A stretch of DNA of 47,338 nucleotides from Actinomycetospora sp. (GCA_029266415.1 JAQSWW010000005.1:1-47338); one strand, 5' to 3'. Shown: positions 1 through 10,043, numbered from the stretch's first letter. Made by a program: numbers and translations. The notes: a model not told the origin generated them from the sequence alone.

Positions 1-845
1 GGACCCCGAACTACATGGCCCCCGAGGTCGCGTGCGGGGACGTGCCCACCGCCGCCGCCGACATGGACGCACTCGGCGACTCGCTCCACGCCGCACTCGA
101 GGGCGGCCCGCCCCGCCCCGGAGACGGTCACGTCCTCGACGTGCCGGAGGGCGTCCGCGGGGACGCCGTCCACCCCACCCGTCGGAGCGAGCGTCTCGAT
201 TCGGTGCTGACCGCCCTGCTCGACCACGATCCGCGGCGGCGTCCGAACGCCGCCGCCGTTGCCCGCCTTCTCGCCGAGGCGCGCGGCGCGGACGCCGCCG
301 GCGTCGCGACCACGAGGTCCTCGCCGGTGGAGCGCTCCGCCCCGTCGACCACGATGGCGCTCACGCCCGAGGACGCGGGCCCCACCCCCGCAGCGCCTGC
401 CGGCGCGGGGCGCCATCGGGCGGCGCTGGCGGCGAGGTGGCGCCCCTCTCGCAGGGTCGTGGCCGTCGGGGCGAGCCTGGTGGGGGTCCTCGGCGCGGCC
501 GGGTTCCTGACCCTGGCCCACGGACCCGCTCCGGCGGCCCCGGTGGCGTCACCCGTGCTCGGGCCGGCCTCTGCCCCGCCGTCGGCGGGGCCGCCGATCG
601 TGCCCTTCACACCGAGCATCGCGACATCGACACCGGTCGAGGAGGTCGCGTCGGCCGCACCGCCGAGCTCCGTGTCATCGCGAGCGACCACGGCGCAGGC
701 TGCGGGCTCCGGTGGTGACGATTCCGATGCTCCCGGCGAGGCGCGCGGCGACGAGCGCGGAGGTGGCGGCGGTGGCCGCGGCGGAGAGGACAAGCACGAC
801 GACAAGGGGAACGGACCCAAGAACGGTCGCGGGCACGGCCGCTGA
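1..845 (+). CDS. Ser/Thr protein kinase, C-terminal part (5' end outside window)
   Basis: The reading frame is already open at base 3 and enters at the end of a kinase activation segment (TPNYMAPE), so the ATG at 15 is internal. After the C-lobe comes a Pro/Ala-rich linker, one membrane helix (around VAVGASLVGVLGAAGF) and an extracytoplasmic tail ending in Gly/Lys/Asp-rich low complexity. The protein aligns along its whole visible length with the kinase at 8364-9791, including PIVPFTPS against PIVPLTPS in the tail, so the two are paralogues. In this copy the normally conserved DVYSLG motif reads DMDALG, which suggests weakened constraint on the C-lobe. Kinase activity cannot be judged because the catalytic residues lie outside the window. 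Confidence 0.8.
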   Translation, partial: TPNYMAPEVACGDVPTAAADMDALGDSLHAALEGGPPRPGDGHVLDVPEGVRGDAVHPTRRSERLDSVLTALLDHDPRRRPNAAAVARLLAEARGADAAGVATTRSSPVERSAPSTTMALTPEDAGPTPAAPAGAGRHRAALAARWRPSRRVVAVGASLVGVLGAAGFLTLAHGPAPAAPVASPVLGPASAPPSAGPPIVPFTPSIATSTPVEEVASAAPPSSVSSRATTAQAAGSGGDDSDAPGEARGDERGGGGGGRGGEDKHDDKGNGPKNGRGHGR

Positions 846-854
846 GCCGCGCCC

Positions 855-1268
855 TCACACCGTCCCGGTCGCCGGTGTGACCGTGCGCGAGCTCGCCGGT
901 TGGAACAGTTCGACCAGGTTGCCGTCGGGGTCGGCGATCAGGACCTGGCGGCCTCCCGGCCCGGCGACGAGGCCGCTGCGGAACGGCAGGTCGGCGGCGC
1001 GGAGGCGGGCGATCTCGGCGTCGAGGTCGTCGACCTCGAGATGGATGCGGTTGCCTCCCGGAGTCGCCGCGTCGTCGGGCGTCGCGCGGGCACCGGAACT
1101 CGCGGGGCCGGAGAGCAGGAGCCGCAGTCGACCACGCAGGACGTCGGCGAAGGCGGGTGCGGCGCTCGTGTGGAGCGTGAAGCCCAGGTGCTCGGTGTAG
1201 AAGTCGATGGCGCCCTCCACGTCGTCGACGAGGTAGCGGACGCTGGCGTACTGCTCTGGTGGGTTCAC
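855..1268 (-). CDS. VOC family (glyoxalase/bleomycin resistance-like) protein
   Basis: A 137-aa single-module vicinal oxygen chelate protein. The two beta-alpha-beta-beta-beta repeats are recognisable from YASVRYLVDDVEGAIDFY at the start, NRIHLEVDDLDAEIARLR in the middle and the terminal DPDGNLVELFQP, whose Glu is a usual metal ligand. The GTG start overlaps the stop of the ArsR-arsenate reductase gene by 4 bp (GTGA), so the two are very probably translated from one mRNA. Some VOC proteins linked to ars genes handle organoarsenicals (the ArsI type), but the vicinal cysteine pair expected of ArsI is absent because the protein has no cysteine. The substrate is therefore unknown. Confidence 0.8.
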   Translation of the reverse strand: MNPPEQYASVRYLVDDVEGAIDFYTEHLGFTLHTSAAPAFADVLRGRLRLLLSGPASSGARATPDDAATPGGNRIHLEVDDLDAEIARLRAADLPFRSGLVAGPGGRQVLIADPDGNLVELFQPASSRTVTPATGTV

Positions 1269-2059
1269 GGCTCACCCTCTCGGTGGTCGGTCGTGGCGAG
1301 GACCGGCAGCAGGTACCCGACGCGCCGGTCGATGTCGTGCGCGGCGGCCTCGAAGGCCGCGTAGCCCGGCGCATCGGCGCCACCGGCCGAGGCGGGGTCC
1401 GGGATGCTCCAGTGCATCCGTCGGACGGGGCCGGAGAACTCCGGGCAGACCTCTCGCGCCTTGTCGCACAGGGTGATGACGAGATCGAACGGCTCGTCGG
1501 CGACGTCGTCCAGGTGCCGGGGGTGCTGGGCCGACACGTCGACGTGGAAGCGTTCCCTCAGCACGCGCACGGCGTTGGGGTGCAGGTGCTCCCGGGGTCG
1601 GCTGCCCGCGCTCCTCGTCCGCACCGCGCCGGCCGAGCGGAGCGTGAGGAGAGCCTCGGCCACCGGTGAGCGAGCGCTGTTGCCGGTGCAGACGAACAGG
1701 ACGCTCAGGGGCCGCCCCCGCCGCTGCTCGAGGCGAGGGGCCGACGGCGTGTGGCTCGTCCGCAGAGCCGGGTGGAGCGCGGTGCCGCTACCGGCCAGCT
1801 CGTGGGCGCAGCGGTCGAGGTCGAGGTGGTAGTAGCTGTCCCGCCGGTCGGCGGAGCTGCGGGTGGCGGTGACGAGCCCGCCGTCGCGGAGCAACCGCAG
1901 GTGGTAGGAGACCAGGTTCTGCGGCTGCTCGAGCCGCGTCACCAACTCCCGGACGCGGTAGTCGCTCCCGGCCAGCTCGGTCATGAGGCGCCAGCGCACG
2001 GGGTGCGCCGCCAGCGCCACGAACGGCGGCGGTGCGGTGACTTGACCCGGGCTCGGCAC
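1265..2059 (-). CDS. ArsR-type HTH fused to thioredoxin-type arsenate reductase (LMW phosphatase fold)
   Basis: A 264-aa fusion. Residues 10-80 are a winged-helix ArsR domain (NLVSYHLRLLRDGGLV recognition region). Residues 117-260 are a low-molecular-weight phosphatase/arsenate reductase domain with the P-loop CTGNSARS at 124-131 and a C-terminal D-P loop (WSIPDP). Cys124, Cys198 and Cys205 reproduce the Cys triad of thioredoxin-coupled ArsC, in which the second and third cysteines are also seven residues apart, so a full disulfide-relay arsenate reductase is likely. It should reduce As(V) to As(III) and may sense metalloid through its N-terminal domain. The downstream VOC gene overlaps it. 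No arsenite exporter lies beside it, which is unusual. Confidence 0.85.
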   Translation of the reverse strand: MPSPGQVTAPPPFVALAAHPVRWRLMTELAGSDYRVRELVTRLEQPQNLVSYHLRLLRDGGLVTATRSSADRRDSYYHLDLDRCAHELAGSGTALHPALRTSHTPSAPRLEQRRGRPLSVLFVCTGNSARSPVAEALLTLRSAGAVRTRSAGSRPREHLHPNAVRVLRERFHVDVSAQHPRHLDDVADEPFDLVITLCDKAREVCPEFSGPVRRMHWSIPDPASAGGADAPGYAAFEAAAHDIDRRVGYLLPVLATTDHREGEP

Positions 2060-2090
2060 GCGCAGCAGTATGCGCCCCGAGCGGCCGATC

Positions 2091-2108
2091 CATCAATCAC
2101 CGTTGATG
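2091..2108. promoter_or_regulatory. Candidate ArsR operator between divergent genes
   Basis: An exact inverted repeat, CATCAA - 6 nt - TTGATG, lies in the 83-bp space between the ArsR-reductase gene (leftward) and the permease gene (rightward). ArsR/SmtB regulators bind imperfect A/T-rich dyads of this spacing, and this is one of few AT-rich spots in the area. It is probably the autoregulatory site and may also control the permease. Binding is inferred from position and symmetry only. Confidence 0.55.
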
Positions 2109-2142
2109 CATCTCCCGTCGGAGGTCAATCGAGGGAGCCGAG

Positions 2143-3352
2143 GTGACCGACCCACAGCTGGCGCGCCGGCTCGGGCTGACCGACGCCGTGCTGATCGGGC
2201 TCGGCTCGATGATCGGCGCCGGGGTGTTCTCGGCGTTCGCGCCGGCCGCGGCGGCCGCCGGTTCCGGGCTACGCCACCGCCTCCGCCCAGCTCGCGGCGC
2301 AGTACCCGGTCTCGGGAGGGACGTACGTCTACGGCCGGGAGCGGCTGGGCGACTGGTGGGGCTTCCTCGCCGGCTGGGGATTCGTCGTCGGCAAGACGGC
2401 CAGCTGCGCCGCGATGGCCCTGACCTTCGCCGCCTACGCCGTGCCCGCCGCGTGGCAACGCCCGGCGGCCGTGGCCGCCGTCGTCGCGCTCGCCGCGGTG
2501 AACTACCGAGGGGTCACCCGCACCGCCCGGCTCACCCGCGTGATCGTCGCCGTCGTGCTGCTCGCGCTGACGGTGGCGGTCGTCGCGGGGCTCGCGGGCG
2601 GGACGCCCGGCACCGCCGGTGTGGTCGCGGAGGCGTCGGGGGCTCCGAGCCCGTACGAGGTCCTGCAGTCGGCGGGACTGCTGTTCTTCGCCTTCGCGGG
2701 GTACGCCCGGATCGCCACCATGGGCGAGGAGGTGCGCGACCCCCGGCGCACGATCCCGCGCGCCATCGTCACGGCCCTCGCCATCGCGGTCGCGGTGTAC
2801 GCGGTCGTCGCGGTCACGCTCCTGCTCGTGCTCGGTCCGGCGCGGCTCGCGACGTCACGGGCCCCGCTGGCCGACGTGGCCGCCGTCGGGGGCTGGGCCT
2901 GGGCCGTGCCGGTCGTGGTCGTCGGCGGCTCGGCGGCGGCGCTCGGGGCGCTGCTGGCGTTGATCGCCGGCGTCGGGCGCACGACCCTGGCCATGGCCCG
3001 CCGGGCCGACCTCCCCCCGTGGCTGGCCGCGGTCCACCCGCGCTACGAGGTCCCGCACCGCGCGGAGGTCGCGGTCGCCGTCGTCGTGTCGGTACTGGTG
3101 CTCACGGTGGACCTGCGCGACGCCATCGGCTTCTCGTCGTTCGGCGTGCTCGTGTACTACCTGATCGCCAACCTCTCGGCCTTCACCCAGCCGCCCGAGC
3201 AGCGCCGGTTCCCGCGCTGGCTCCAGGTCGTCGGCGCCGCCGGGTGCCTGCTCCTCGTGGCCACCCTGCCCTGGCCCGCCGTGCTCGCCGGACTCCTGGT
3301 CTACGCCGTCGGCATCGCCTACCGCGCGTCGCGGCTGGCCCTCGCCCGGTAA
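2143..3352 (+). pseudogene. APC-family amino acid permease, frameshifted with an internal deletion
   Basis: The GTG start at 2143 gives a typical APC N-terminus (LTDAVLIGLGSMIGAGVFSAF). Around 2265-2275 the reading frame shifts by one, and the rest of the permease (ASAQLAAQYPVSGGTYVYG, then about eight to ten membrane helices) continues in frame 2 to the stop at 3352. Family members normally have 15-20 residues between AAAAAGSG and ATASAQ, forming helix 2. These are missing here, so roughly 50 bp seem lost rather than a single base. The remainder is intact and hydrophobic, so the event is recent or is an assembly error. The 3' end overlaps the convergent reductase gene by 34 bp. Confidence 0.7.
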
Positions 3353-3939
3353 CGGATGTGCGTGCTCAGCGGTGAGTGGAGGACCTCGACGGGCTCGAAG
3401 TCGAAGGAGTCGACGCCGTCGAACAGGCGCTCGCCCCCACCGAGCAGGGTGGGGGCGATGTCCAGGGTCAGCTCGTCGACCACGCCGGCGTTCAGCGCCT
3501 GCCGGACGGTGGAGGCTCCCCCGGCGATGTCCACCCCCCGGGCGCCGGCGGTCTCGGACGCCCGCGCGTAGGCGGCGTCGAAGCCCTCGGTGACGAAGTG
3601 GAACGTCGTCCCGCCCTCCATCTCGACGGGGTCGTGGGAGTGATGGGTGAGCACGAAGACCGGTGCGTGGTAGGGCGGCTCGGGCCCCCACCAACCGCGC
3701 CAGTCCTCGTCCCACTCGCCGCGGACCGGCCCGAACATGTTCCGGCCCATGACGTAGGCCCCGCGAGGGCGCATGAGCCACCCGTTCGCGATCGCGTCGG
3801 CCTCGTTCGCCCGCGGGTCGCCGATGTGCCACCCGTGCACCTCGACGCCCCGCTTCCCGAGCGGGTCCTCGCGGCTCTGGTCCGGACCGGCGACGAAGCC
3901 GTCGAGCGAGATCGACATGTGGCAGGTGGTGTCCGTCAT
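3319..3939 (-). CDS. Dihydrofolate reductase-like (RibD C-terminal domain) protein
   Basis: A 206-aa protein of the DHFR-like/RibD-C family. It has HMSISLDGFVAGP near the N-terminus, YVMGRNMFGPVRGEW in the middle and a pyridine-nucleotide loop DIAGGASTVRQALNAGVVDEL followed by APTLLGGGERLFDG. The ATG at 3939 was chosen because GGGAG sits 5 nt upstream and because family members start directly before the SLDGF strand; the frame stays open further upstream without similarity. It probably reduces a small heterocycle with NAD(P)H, with substrate unknown. It stands alone, convergent with the broken permease. Confidence 0.8.
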   Translation of the reverse strand: MTDTTCHMSISLDGFVAGPDQSREDPLGKRGVEVHGWHIGDPRANEADAIANGWLMRPRGAYVMGRNMFGPVRGEWDEDWRGWWGPEPPYHAPVFVLTHHSHDPVEMEGGTTFHFVTEGFDAAYARASETAGARGVDIAGGASTVRQALNAGVVDELTLDIAPTLLGGGERLFDGVDSFDFEPVEVLHSPLSTHIRYRARASRDAR

Positions 3940-4074
3940 CGGCACTCCCGACGGGTTGCGAGGTGCAAGCGGTTGGCCACGGTAGCGCGGATGCTCCCCC
4001 GGGTGACCGATATCCCGAGTTCCGCTCTCCCGACGGGCGCAGCCCGGGACCGCGGCCTCACCGGTCACCTCGAC

Positions 4075-4905
4075 TCACGACGGCGGGAACAGCCACGAGA
4101 GGCTGCGCTCGGCGGCCCGGCGGTACTCCTCGCGTCCGCTCTCGCGGCCGTAGGCGAGGTCCTCCAGGGCCGCGCAGCGGGCGAAGAACGTGATGCGCCG
4201 CCGCAGCTCGCGCGAGTCCTGCCCGTAGGCCAGCAGAGCGTCGTCGAGGAAGGCGGGACCGAAATCCCGGTGCAGACGGGCGAAGTCCAGCGCGGGGTCG
4301 GTCACGGCCGCGTCGGCCCAGTCGACGATGCCGGTCAGGCGCCCGCGATGTTCGAGGACGTGTTCCGCCCCGAGGTCGGCGTGGGCCAGCACCAGCTCGC
4401 GGGCCGGGCGCGGCCGGTCGGTGTGCAGCACGCGCAGCAGCTCCGGGGGGCCGGTGAGCTCCTCGAGCCAGGCTTCGGGCGCCGCGTGGTCGACCGGGAC
4501 CAGGTCGGCGACCTCGGCGAGGTCGATCCGGTGCAGCTCGCGCAGGACCCGACCCAGGCGGGCCGCCGCACCGCGCGGCGGTGTCCGTCCGAGCAGCGGG
4601 CGACCCGGCAGGAGCGGGTAGGCCAGCACGCCCCGCTGCCGGTCGTCGACGTGCGGTGCGGGGATCGGGATGGACACACGCGGCCCGACGAGGTGCAGCA
4701 GGTCGGCCTCGCGGGTCGCCGTGGCACGCGCGGCCACGCGCACGACCAGGTCGCCCAGGAGGAAGGTGCGATGGTCGAGCCCGCCACCGAGCTCCCGCAG
4801 CTCGACGCCGCGGTGGTCGGTGGCGTGCTCGTGGACCGCTCGGGCCGCGCGCGCCCACGCGGCGTCACGCGCGTGCGGCCCGCGGGCGGTGTCCGGATCG
4901 TTCAC
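4075..4905 (-). CDS. Aminoglycoside phosphotransferase-family (APH) enzyme
   Basis: A 276-aa APH/choline kinase fold protein. The catalytic loop is LAHADLGAEHVL, in which the usual metal-binding Asn is replaced by His, a variant common in some actinobacterial APH-like proteins. It is followed by the DFG-like segment IVDWADAAVTDPALDFARLH. The GTG start at 4905 overlaps the stop of the upstream membrane-protein gene by 4 bp and has GGAGAGG upstream, so it is the last gene of a three-gene operon. The substrate is not predictable; small-molecule phosphorylation or resistance are both possible. Confidence 0.8.
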   Translation of the reverse strand: MNDPDTARGPHARDAAWARAARAVHEHATDHRGVELRELGGGLDHRTFLLGDLVVRVAARATATREADLLHLVGPRVSIPIPAPHVDDRQRGVLAYPLLPGRPLLGRTPPRGAAARLGRVLRELHRIDLAEVADLVPVDHAAPEAWLEELTGPPELLRVLHTDRPRPARELVLAHADLGAEHVLEHRGRLTGIVDWADAAVTDPALDFARLHRDFGPAFLDDALLAYGQDSRELRRRITFFARCAALEDLAYGRESGREEYRRAAERSLSWLFPPS

Positions 4906-5387
4906 GGTCCTCTCCGTCCCGAGCGGGGCCCGCCGACCCGGGGCCGGTGCTCGGTCGCGGGTGCCGGCACGACCCGACCGATCACGAGCGCGACGCCACC
5001 GGTGATCACGCCGACGAGGGTGCCGGTGAGGAGGCTGGCCACGACCGTCTCCGTCCGCAGGATCGCTTCGGCGGTGCCGGGATCGATGCCGCCGAGGGTC
5101 GGGGTGATCCCGCCGAACGCGGCGTCCCACAACAGTTGGTGCCCGACGGCGAGGAACACGCCGTAGAGCACCCCGATGACCACGACGGTCGTGAACGGGC
5201 GCGCCGGGCGTCGCCACAGCACCGCGGCGACCCAGCACGCCGGGGGGACGAACACGAACAACCCGTTCACGAGGCTGCCCTCCTCGATCACGCCCAGGTC
5301 GTGGAGCACGACCCGGGGCGCGGCCAGCGCGGCGAGGGCGACCAGGACCGGCCACGAGAACCCGAGTGTGCGCGCGCCGCCGCTCAC
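4902..5387 (-). CDS. Small four-helix membrane protein, function unknown
   Basis: A 161-aa protein with about four hydrophobic helices (around LVALAALAAPRVVL, GLFVFVPPACWVAAVLW, VVVIGVLYGVFLAVG and LLTGTLVGVITGGVALVIG) and a basic C-terminal tail. I do not recognise a family. It is translationally coupled on both sides by GTGA overlaps: with the upstream membrane protein (5384-5387) and with the downstream APH gene (4902-4905). Such tight packing argues for a shared function of the trio, perhaps export or modification of a small molecule, but nothing in the sequence names the substrate. Confidence 0.7.
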   Translation of the reverse strand: MSGGARTLGFSWPVLVALAALAAPRVVLHDLGVIEEGSLVNGLFVFVPPACWVAAVLWRRPARPFTTVVVIGVLYGVFLAVGHQLLWDAAFGGITPTLGGIDPGTAEAILRTETVVASLLTGTLVGVITGGVALVIGRVVPAPATEHRPRVGGPRSGRRGP

Positions 5388-5926
5388 CGCAGCGCCTCCG
5401 CCCGCTCGGGCTGGACACGCTCCGCGCGAACGGTCGGGGCGCCGCCGAACCAGAGCAGGAGCGCCACGAACGCGAGCGCGGCGGTCACGGCCCCGCCTCC
5501 GAGGCGCACCCAGTGCCCGGCGACGAACTCCTCGGCGACCTGGCGCAGGTACTCGACGCTGTGCGTGCCCGCGGGATCGCTGAACATGATCTCGTTGCGG
5601 GGCCAGAAGAACAGCACCGAGAACAGGAACTCGCAGGCGACGTAGACCGCGGCCGCGCCGAGGACCCACCACCGCAGCCCGCGGTGCTGCCAGGTCAGCG
5701 CCGTCGCGGCGAGGCAGCTCAGCACCACCGTGGCGCCCAGCGGGGGGAAGTAGTCGCTGGGACCGCCGGCGACGAGGAACGCGCGGGCGCGGTCGAGGGA
5801 GGCCGGCGGATCGCCGAAGATGTTCGGGTACAGCATCACGGTCTCCGCGGCGACGCCGCCGAAGGACATCATCGACGCCCAGACCAGGACGATGAGCGAG
5901 ATCGACGTGAGGGTGGTGCGGGACAC
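5384..5926 (-). CDS. Integral membrane protein, possibly DUF1772/anthrone oxygenase-like
   Basis: A 180-aa protein with four predicted helices. A GGVAAETVMLYPNIF segment follows helix 1 and a polar EIMFSDPAGTHSVEYLR loop precedes the last helix. The arrangement is reminiscent of DUF1772/anthrone-oxygenase-like proteins, but the match is by feel only. The GTG start at 5926 is supported by a strong AGGAGGT ribosome binding site. It is the first gene of the leftward trio with 4902-5387 and 4075-4905, and faces the two-component system across 191 bp, which makes that system a plausible regulator. Confidence 0.6.
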   Translation of the reverse strand: MSRTTLTSISLIVLVWASMMSFGGVAAETVMLYPNIFGDPPASLDRARAFLVAGGPSDYFPPLGATVVLSCLAATALTWQHRGLRWWVLGAAAVYVACEFLFSVLFFWPRNEIMFSDPAGTHSVEYLRQVAEEFVAGHWVRLGGGAVTAALAFVALLLWFGGAPTVRAERVQPERAEALR

Positions 5927-6117
5927 CGGGACCTCCTCGGTGATCGGTCGACGGCCCGGGGCGGTCCGTCTCGCTCGGCGACGCTAGGTTCGCCGGGAAC
6001 GCGGGTCTGCCGCTCACCAGCGCGAACACGGGTCGCTCCTCGACGTACGACCGAGCCGCCCGATGACGCTCCTCGACGACAGCGCCGGCGTCCCGAGCGG
6101 CTCTACGCTGCTCGACC

Positions 6118-7269
6118 GTGTCCGCCGCCCGCCCCACCCGCGTCGACGCGCTGCTCGCCCTCGCCGTGTTCTGCCTGGTCGCCGCGGCGGTGGCCACCGA
6201 CGCCGGCCCGTTCGGTCGGGCCGCCCTCGCGTACGCCTTCGCGGCCGGGTTCGGCGCGCTGCTGCTGGTCAGCCGGGGGTGGCCGGTGGCCGCGCTGCTG
6301 GCGACCGCGCTCGGCATCGTCGTCTACTACGTGCTCGACCTGCCCCCGATCGGCCTGGCCGCGCCGGTGGCTCCCGCGCTGTACGCCGCGGCCGAGCGTG
6401 GTCGAGTGCGCTGGGCGGCCGTCATCGCTGCAGCCCTGCTCGCCCTCTCGATCATCGCGCGGCTGGTCGAAGGGGACGACCTCACCCTCGTCCTGGGCCT
6501 GTCCCTCGGCTCCGAGACCGTGCTCGTGCTCGCGGTCATCGCGCTCGGCGACGCGGTCCGCAGCCGTCGCTCGCTGCGTGCCGAGATCGCGCGGCGAGCG
6601 GACGCGGCGGCCGAGGAGCGCCGCCGGGAAGCCGCCCGGCAGGTCGACGCCGAGCGCGTGCGCATCGCCCGGGAGCTGCACGACACCCTCGGGCACACGA
6701 TGTCGGTGATCACGCTGCAGTCCGCGGTCGCCGAGGAGGCCCTCGCCGACGACAGGCTGTCCCAGGCCCGCACCGCGCTCGCGGCCATCCGCTCGGCGTC
6801 CGGCAGCGCGATGGTCGAGCTGCGCGCCACCCTCGGCACCCTGCGCGGCCGCACCGGCTCCCGTGAGCCCGCACCCGGCATCGACCAGCTCCCCGAGCTC
6901 GCCGAGCAGATCACCCGTACCGGCCTGCCCGTCACGGTCCGGACCAGCGGCGACGTCGGCGCACTCCCCGCCGTCGTCAGCACCACCGCCTACCGCGTCG
7001 CACAGGAGGCGCTGACCAACGCACTGCGCCACGCCGGCGCCACGCGGGTCACCATCACGGTCGAGACGTCGCGCTCGGGCCTCTCCCTGGAGGTCACCGA
7101 CGACGGCCGCGGCGCTCCCGCCGGCGCCCCGGCGGCCGAGGACGGGCACGGCCTGCGCGGGATGATCGAGAGGGCGGCGCTGCTCGGCGGCAGCGTGCAC
7201 ACCGCCAACCGGGACACCGGCGGGTTCCTGGTGCACGCCCACCTCCCGATCCCCGGAGCCCGCGCATGA
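6118..7269 (+). CDS. Sensor histidine kinase, NarL/DesK type
   Basis: A 383-aa membrane histidine kinase. Five or six hydrophobic segments occupy residues 10-145 without an obvious extracytoplasmic ligand domain, followed by a coiled region, a HisKA_3 dimerisation domain with the phospho-acceptor His188 in RELHDTLGH, and a HATPase_c domain (NALRHAG, DDGRGAP, GHGLRGMIERA). This architecture is usual for intramembrane-sensing kinases answering to envelope stress. The GTG at 6118 is the best start although no clear ribosome binding site precedes it. Its stop overlaps the response regulator start by 4 bp. It is divergent from the membrane-protein/APH operon. Confidence 0.9.
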   Translation: MSAARPTRVDALLALAVFCLVAAAVATDAGPFGRAALAYAFAAGFGALLLVSRGWPVAALLATALGIVVYYVLDLPPIGLAAPVAPALYAAAERGRVRWAAVIAAALLALSIIARLVEGDDLTLVLGLSLGSETVLVLAVIALGDAVRSRRSLRAEIARRADAAAEERRREAARQVDAERVRIARELHDTLGHTMSVITLQSAVAEEALADDRLSQARTALAAIRSASGSAMVELRATLGTLRGRTGSREPAPGIDQLPELAEQITRTGLPVTVRTSGDVGALPAVVSTTAYRVAQEALTNALRHAGATRVTITVETSRSGLSLEVTDDGRGAPAGAPAAEDGHGLRGMIERAALLGGSVHTANRDTGGFLVHAHLPIPGARA

Positions 7270-7946
7270 GCCGGCTGCGCGTCGTGCTCGTCGACGACCA
7301 GCAACTCGTGCGCGCCGGGCTCCGCGCGCTGCTCGAACGAGCACCCGACATCACCGTCGTCGGTGAAGCCGCCGACGGCGCCGGCGGCCTCGCGGTCGTC
7401 CGCACCGAACGCCCGGACGTCGTCCTCATGGACGTGCGGATGCCCGGCACCGACGGCCTGACGGCCACCCGCCGCATCCTGTCCGACCCCGCCCTCGGCG
7501 ACGTCCGCGTGGTCATGTTGACCACCTTCGACGACGACGAGTACCTCTTCGAGGCCATCCGCGCGGGAGCATCGGGTTTCCTGCTCAAGGACACCGGTCC
7601 GGACGACCTCCGCGACGCCGTGCGCATCGTGGCCGGCGGTGACGCCCTGCTCTCCCCCGCCGTCACCCGCCGCGTGCTCGCCGCCGCGGCACGGTCCCCG
7701 ACGTTCGAGGACGCGGGACGGCTGGCCGAGCTCACCCCTCGCGAACGAGACGTCCTCGCCCAGGTCGGCACCGGGCGGTCCAACGCCGAGATCGGCGCCG
7801 CTCTGCACCTGAGCCCGGACACCGCGCGCACCTACGTCAGCCGCCTGCTCACCAAGCTCGACGCGCGCGACCGGGCCCAGCTCGTCGTCATCGCCTACGA
7901 GACCGGACTCGTCCGGACCGGCGAGCTCCCGCCCTCCGACCTCTGA
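7266..7946 (+). CDS. NarL/FixJ-family response regulator (REC + LuxR HTH)
   Basis: A 226-aa regulator. The receiver domain occupies residues 4-120 with acidic pocket D10/D11, phospho-acceptor Asp56 in VVLMDVRMPG and a conserved Lys in LLKDTG. The LuxR-type HTH near 155-215 reads LTPRERDVLAQVGTGRSNAEI. The ATGA overlap with the histidine kinase marks the cognate pair. A GC-rich hairpin immediately follows the stop codon. Target genes are not shown, but the divergent operon starting at 5926 is the nearest candidate. Confidence 0.93.
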   Translation: MSRLRVVLVDDQQLVRAGLRALLERAPDITVVGEAADGAGGLAVVRTERPDVVLMDVRMPGTDGLTATRRILSDPALGDVRVVMLTTFDDDEYLFEAIRAGASGFLLKDTGPDDLRDAVRIVAGGDALLSPAVTRRVLAAAARSPTFEDAGRLAELTPRERDVLAQVGTGRSNAEIGAALHLSPDTARTYVSRLLTKLDARDRAQLVVIAYETGLVRTGELPPSDL

Positions 7947-7964
7947 CCGGCACTCGCAGCCGGT
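7946..7964 (+). terminator. Possible terminator hairpin after the two-component system
   Basis: ACCGGC and GCCGGT form a 6-bp stem around a 7-nt loop, starting on the last base of the response regulator stop codon. There is no U tract, which is normal for high-GC actinobacteria. Confidence 0.4.
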
Positions 7965-8363
7965 GGAGCTGGTGACAGCGGCGAGCGTCTCGCGTCGTCG
8001 GCGCCCGTCTGCGAAGCGCTCACCCAGACAGCCCCCGGCCCGGGCGTCCCGCCGGCCCCATTTCGCGGCGAGCGGTAACGGCCGCGATCCGCCGGACCGA
8101 CACCGGCACGAAGAGCACCGACGACCGGGGACGGACGGTGACGGATGTGTTACTCGTAGTCGCAGGGACCCTCTCTCACGTGATCTTGGGAGCGACGCTC
8201 TACGTCCTCGGACGACGTCAGGGTGCTCGCCGACGGCCGGCCCGACGAGTGCGCGTCCCGCTGCCCCCACGAGAACTCGCGACCCACTCGGCAGCAGGAC
8301 GGCATGACCGCCGGCACTGATCATCACGACAGCCGGCCAGGCGCCGGCGGGGGATGGAGGGCC
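7965..8363. other. Intergenic region, no convincing gene
   Basis: About 400 bp between the response regulator and the kinase gene. A 60-codon frame at 8138-8320 has one hydrophobic stretch, but its codons use A or T in the third position far more often than neighbouring genes do, so I do not call it. The region probably carries the kinase promoter; no clear -35/-10 pair stands out. Confidence 0.5.
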
Positions 8364-9791
<1,428 letters not shown>

Positions 9792-9973
9792 GAGGTCACG
9801 CCTGACCGTCCGGCGCCCGTTCGCCCGCAGCACACGAAACCTCCCAGCCGACCGGCCGCCTGCCCGGAGGCTACAGCGCGTGCACGACGTGTCGGGCCGG
9901 TCGAGGAGATCAACGCGCCCACGGGAGCAGGTCGTCCGCAAGCCCGCGACCCGAGGGCGAGGAGGACGACGGA

Positions 9974-9989
9974 TGTTCCCCGTGGAACA
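9974..9989. promoter_or_regulatory. parS-like 16-bp dyad
   Basis: TGTTCCCCGTGGAACA has 6-bp arms TGTTCC/GGAACA and matches 13 of 16 positions of the bacterial parS consensus (TGTTTCACGTGAAACA). It lies in the 252-bp gap between the kinase gene and lysX, about 36 kb from the candidate oriC, within the distance at which actinobacterial parS sites cluster. The central CACGTG is not conserved, so ParB binding is uncertain. Confidence 0.3.
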
Positions 9990-10043
9990 CATCAGCGCTG
10001 GACACAGTGGGCTGTCCCGGCGCACGAGTGACGCGGTCCTTGT

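Noticed and set aside
4902..6317. Long frame extending the membrane-protein gene upstream through the neighbouring gene
   Set aside because: Only the part from GTG at 5387 is hydrophobic and coupled to its neighbours; the rest overlaps a better gene in another frame.
8138..8320. 60-codon frame with one hydrophobic helix
   Set aside because: Third codon positions are much richer in A/T than in neighbouring genes and the ribosome binding site is weak.
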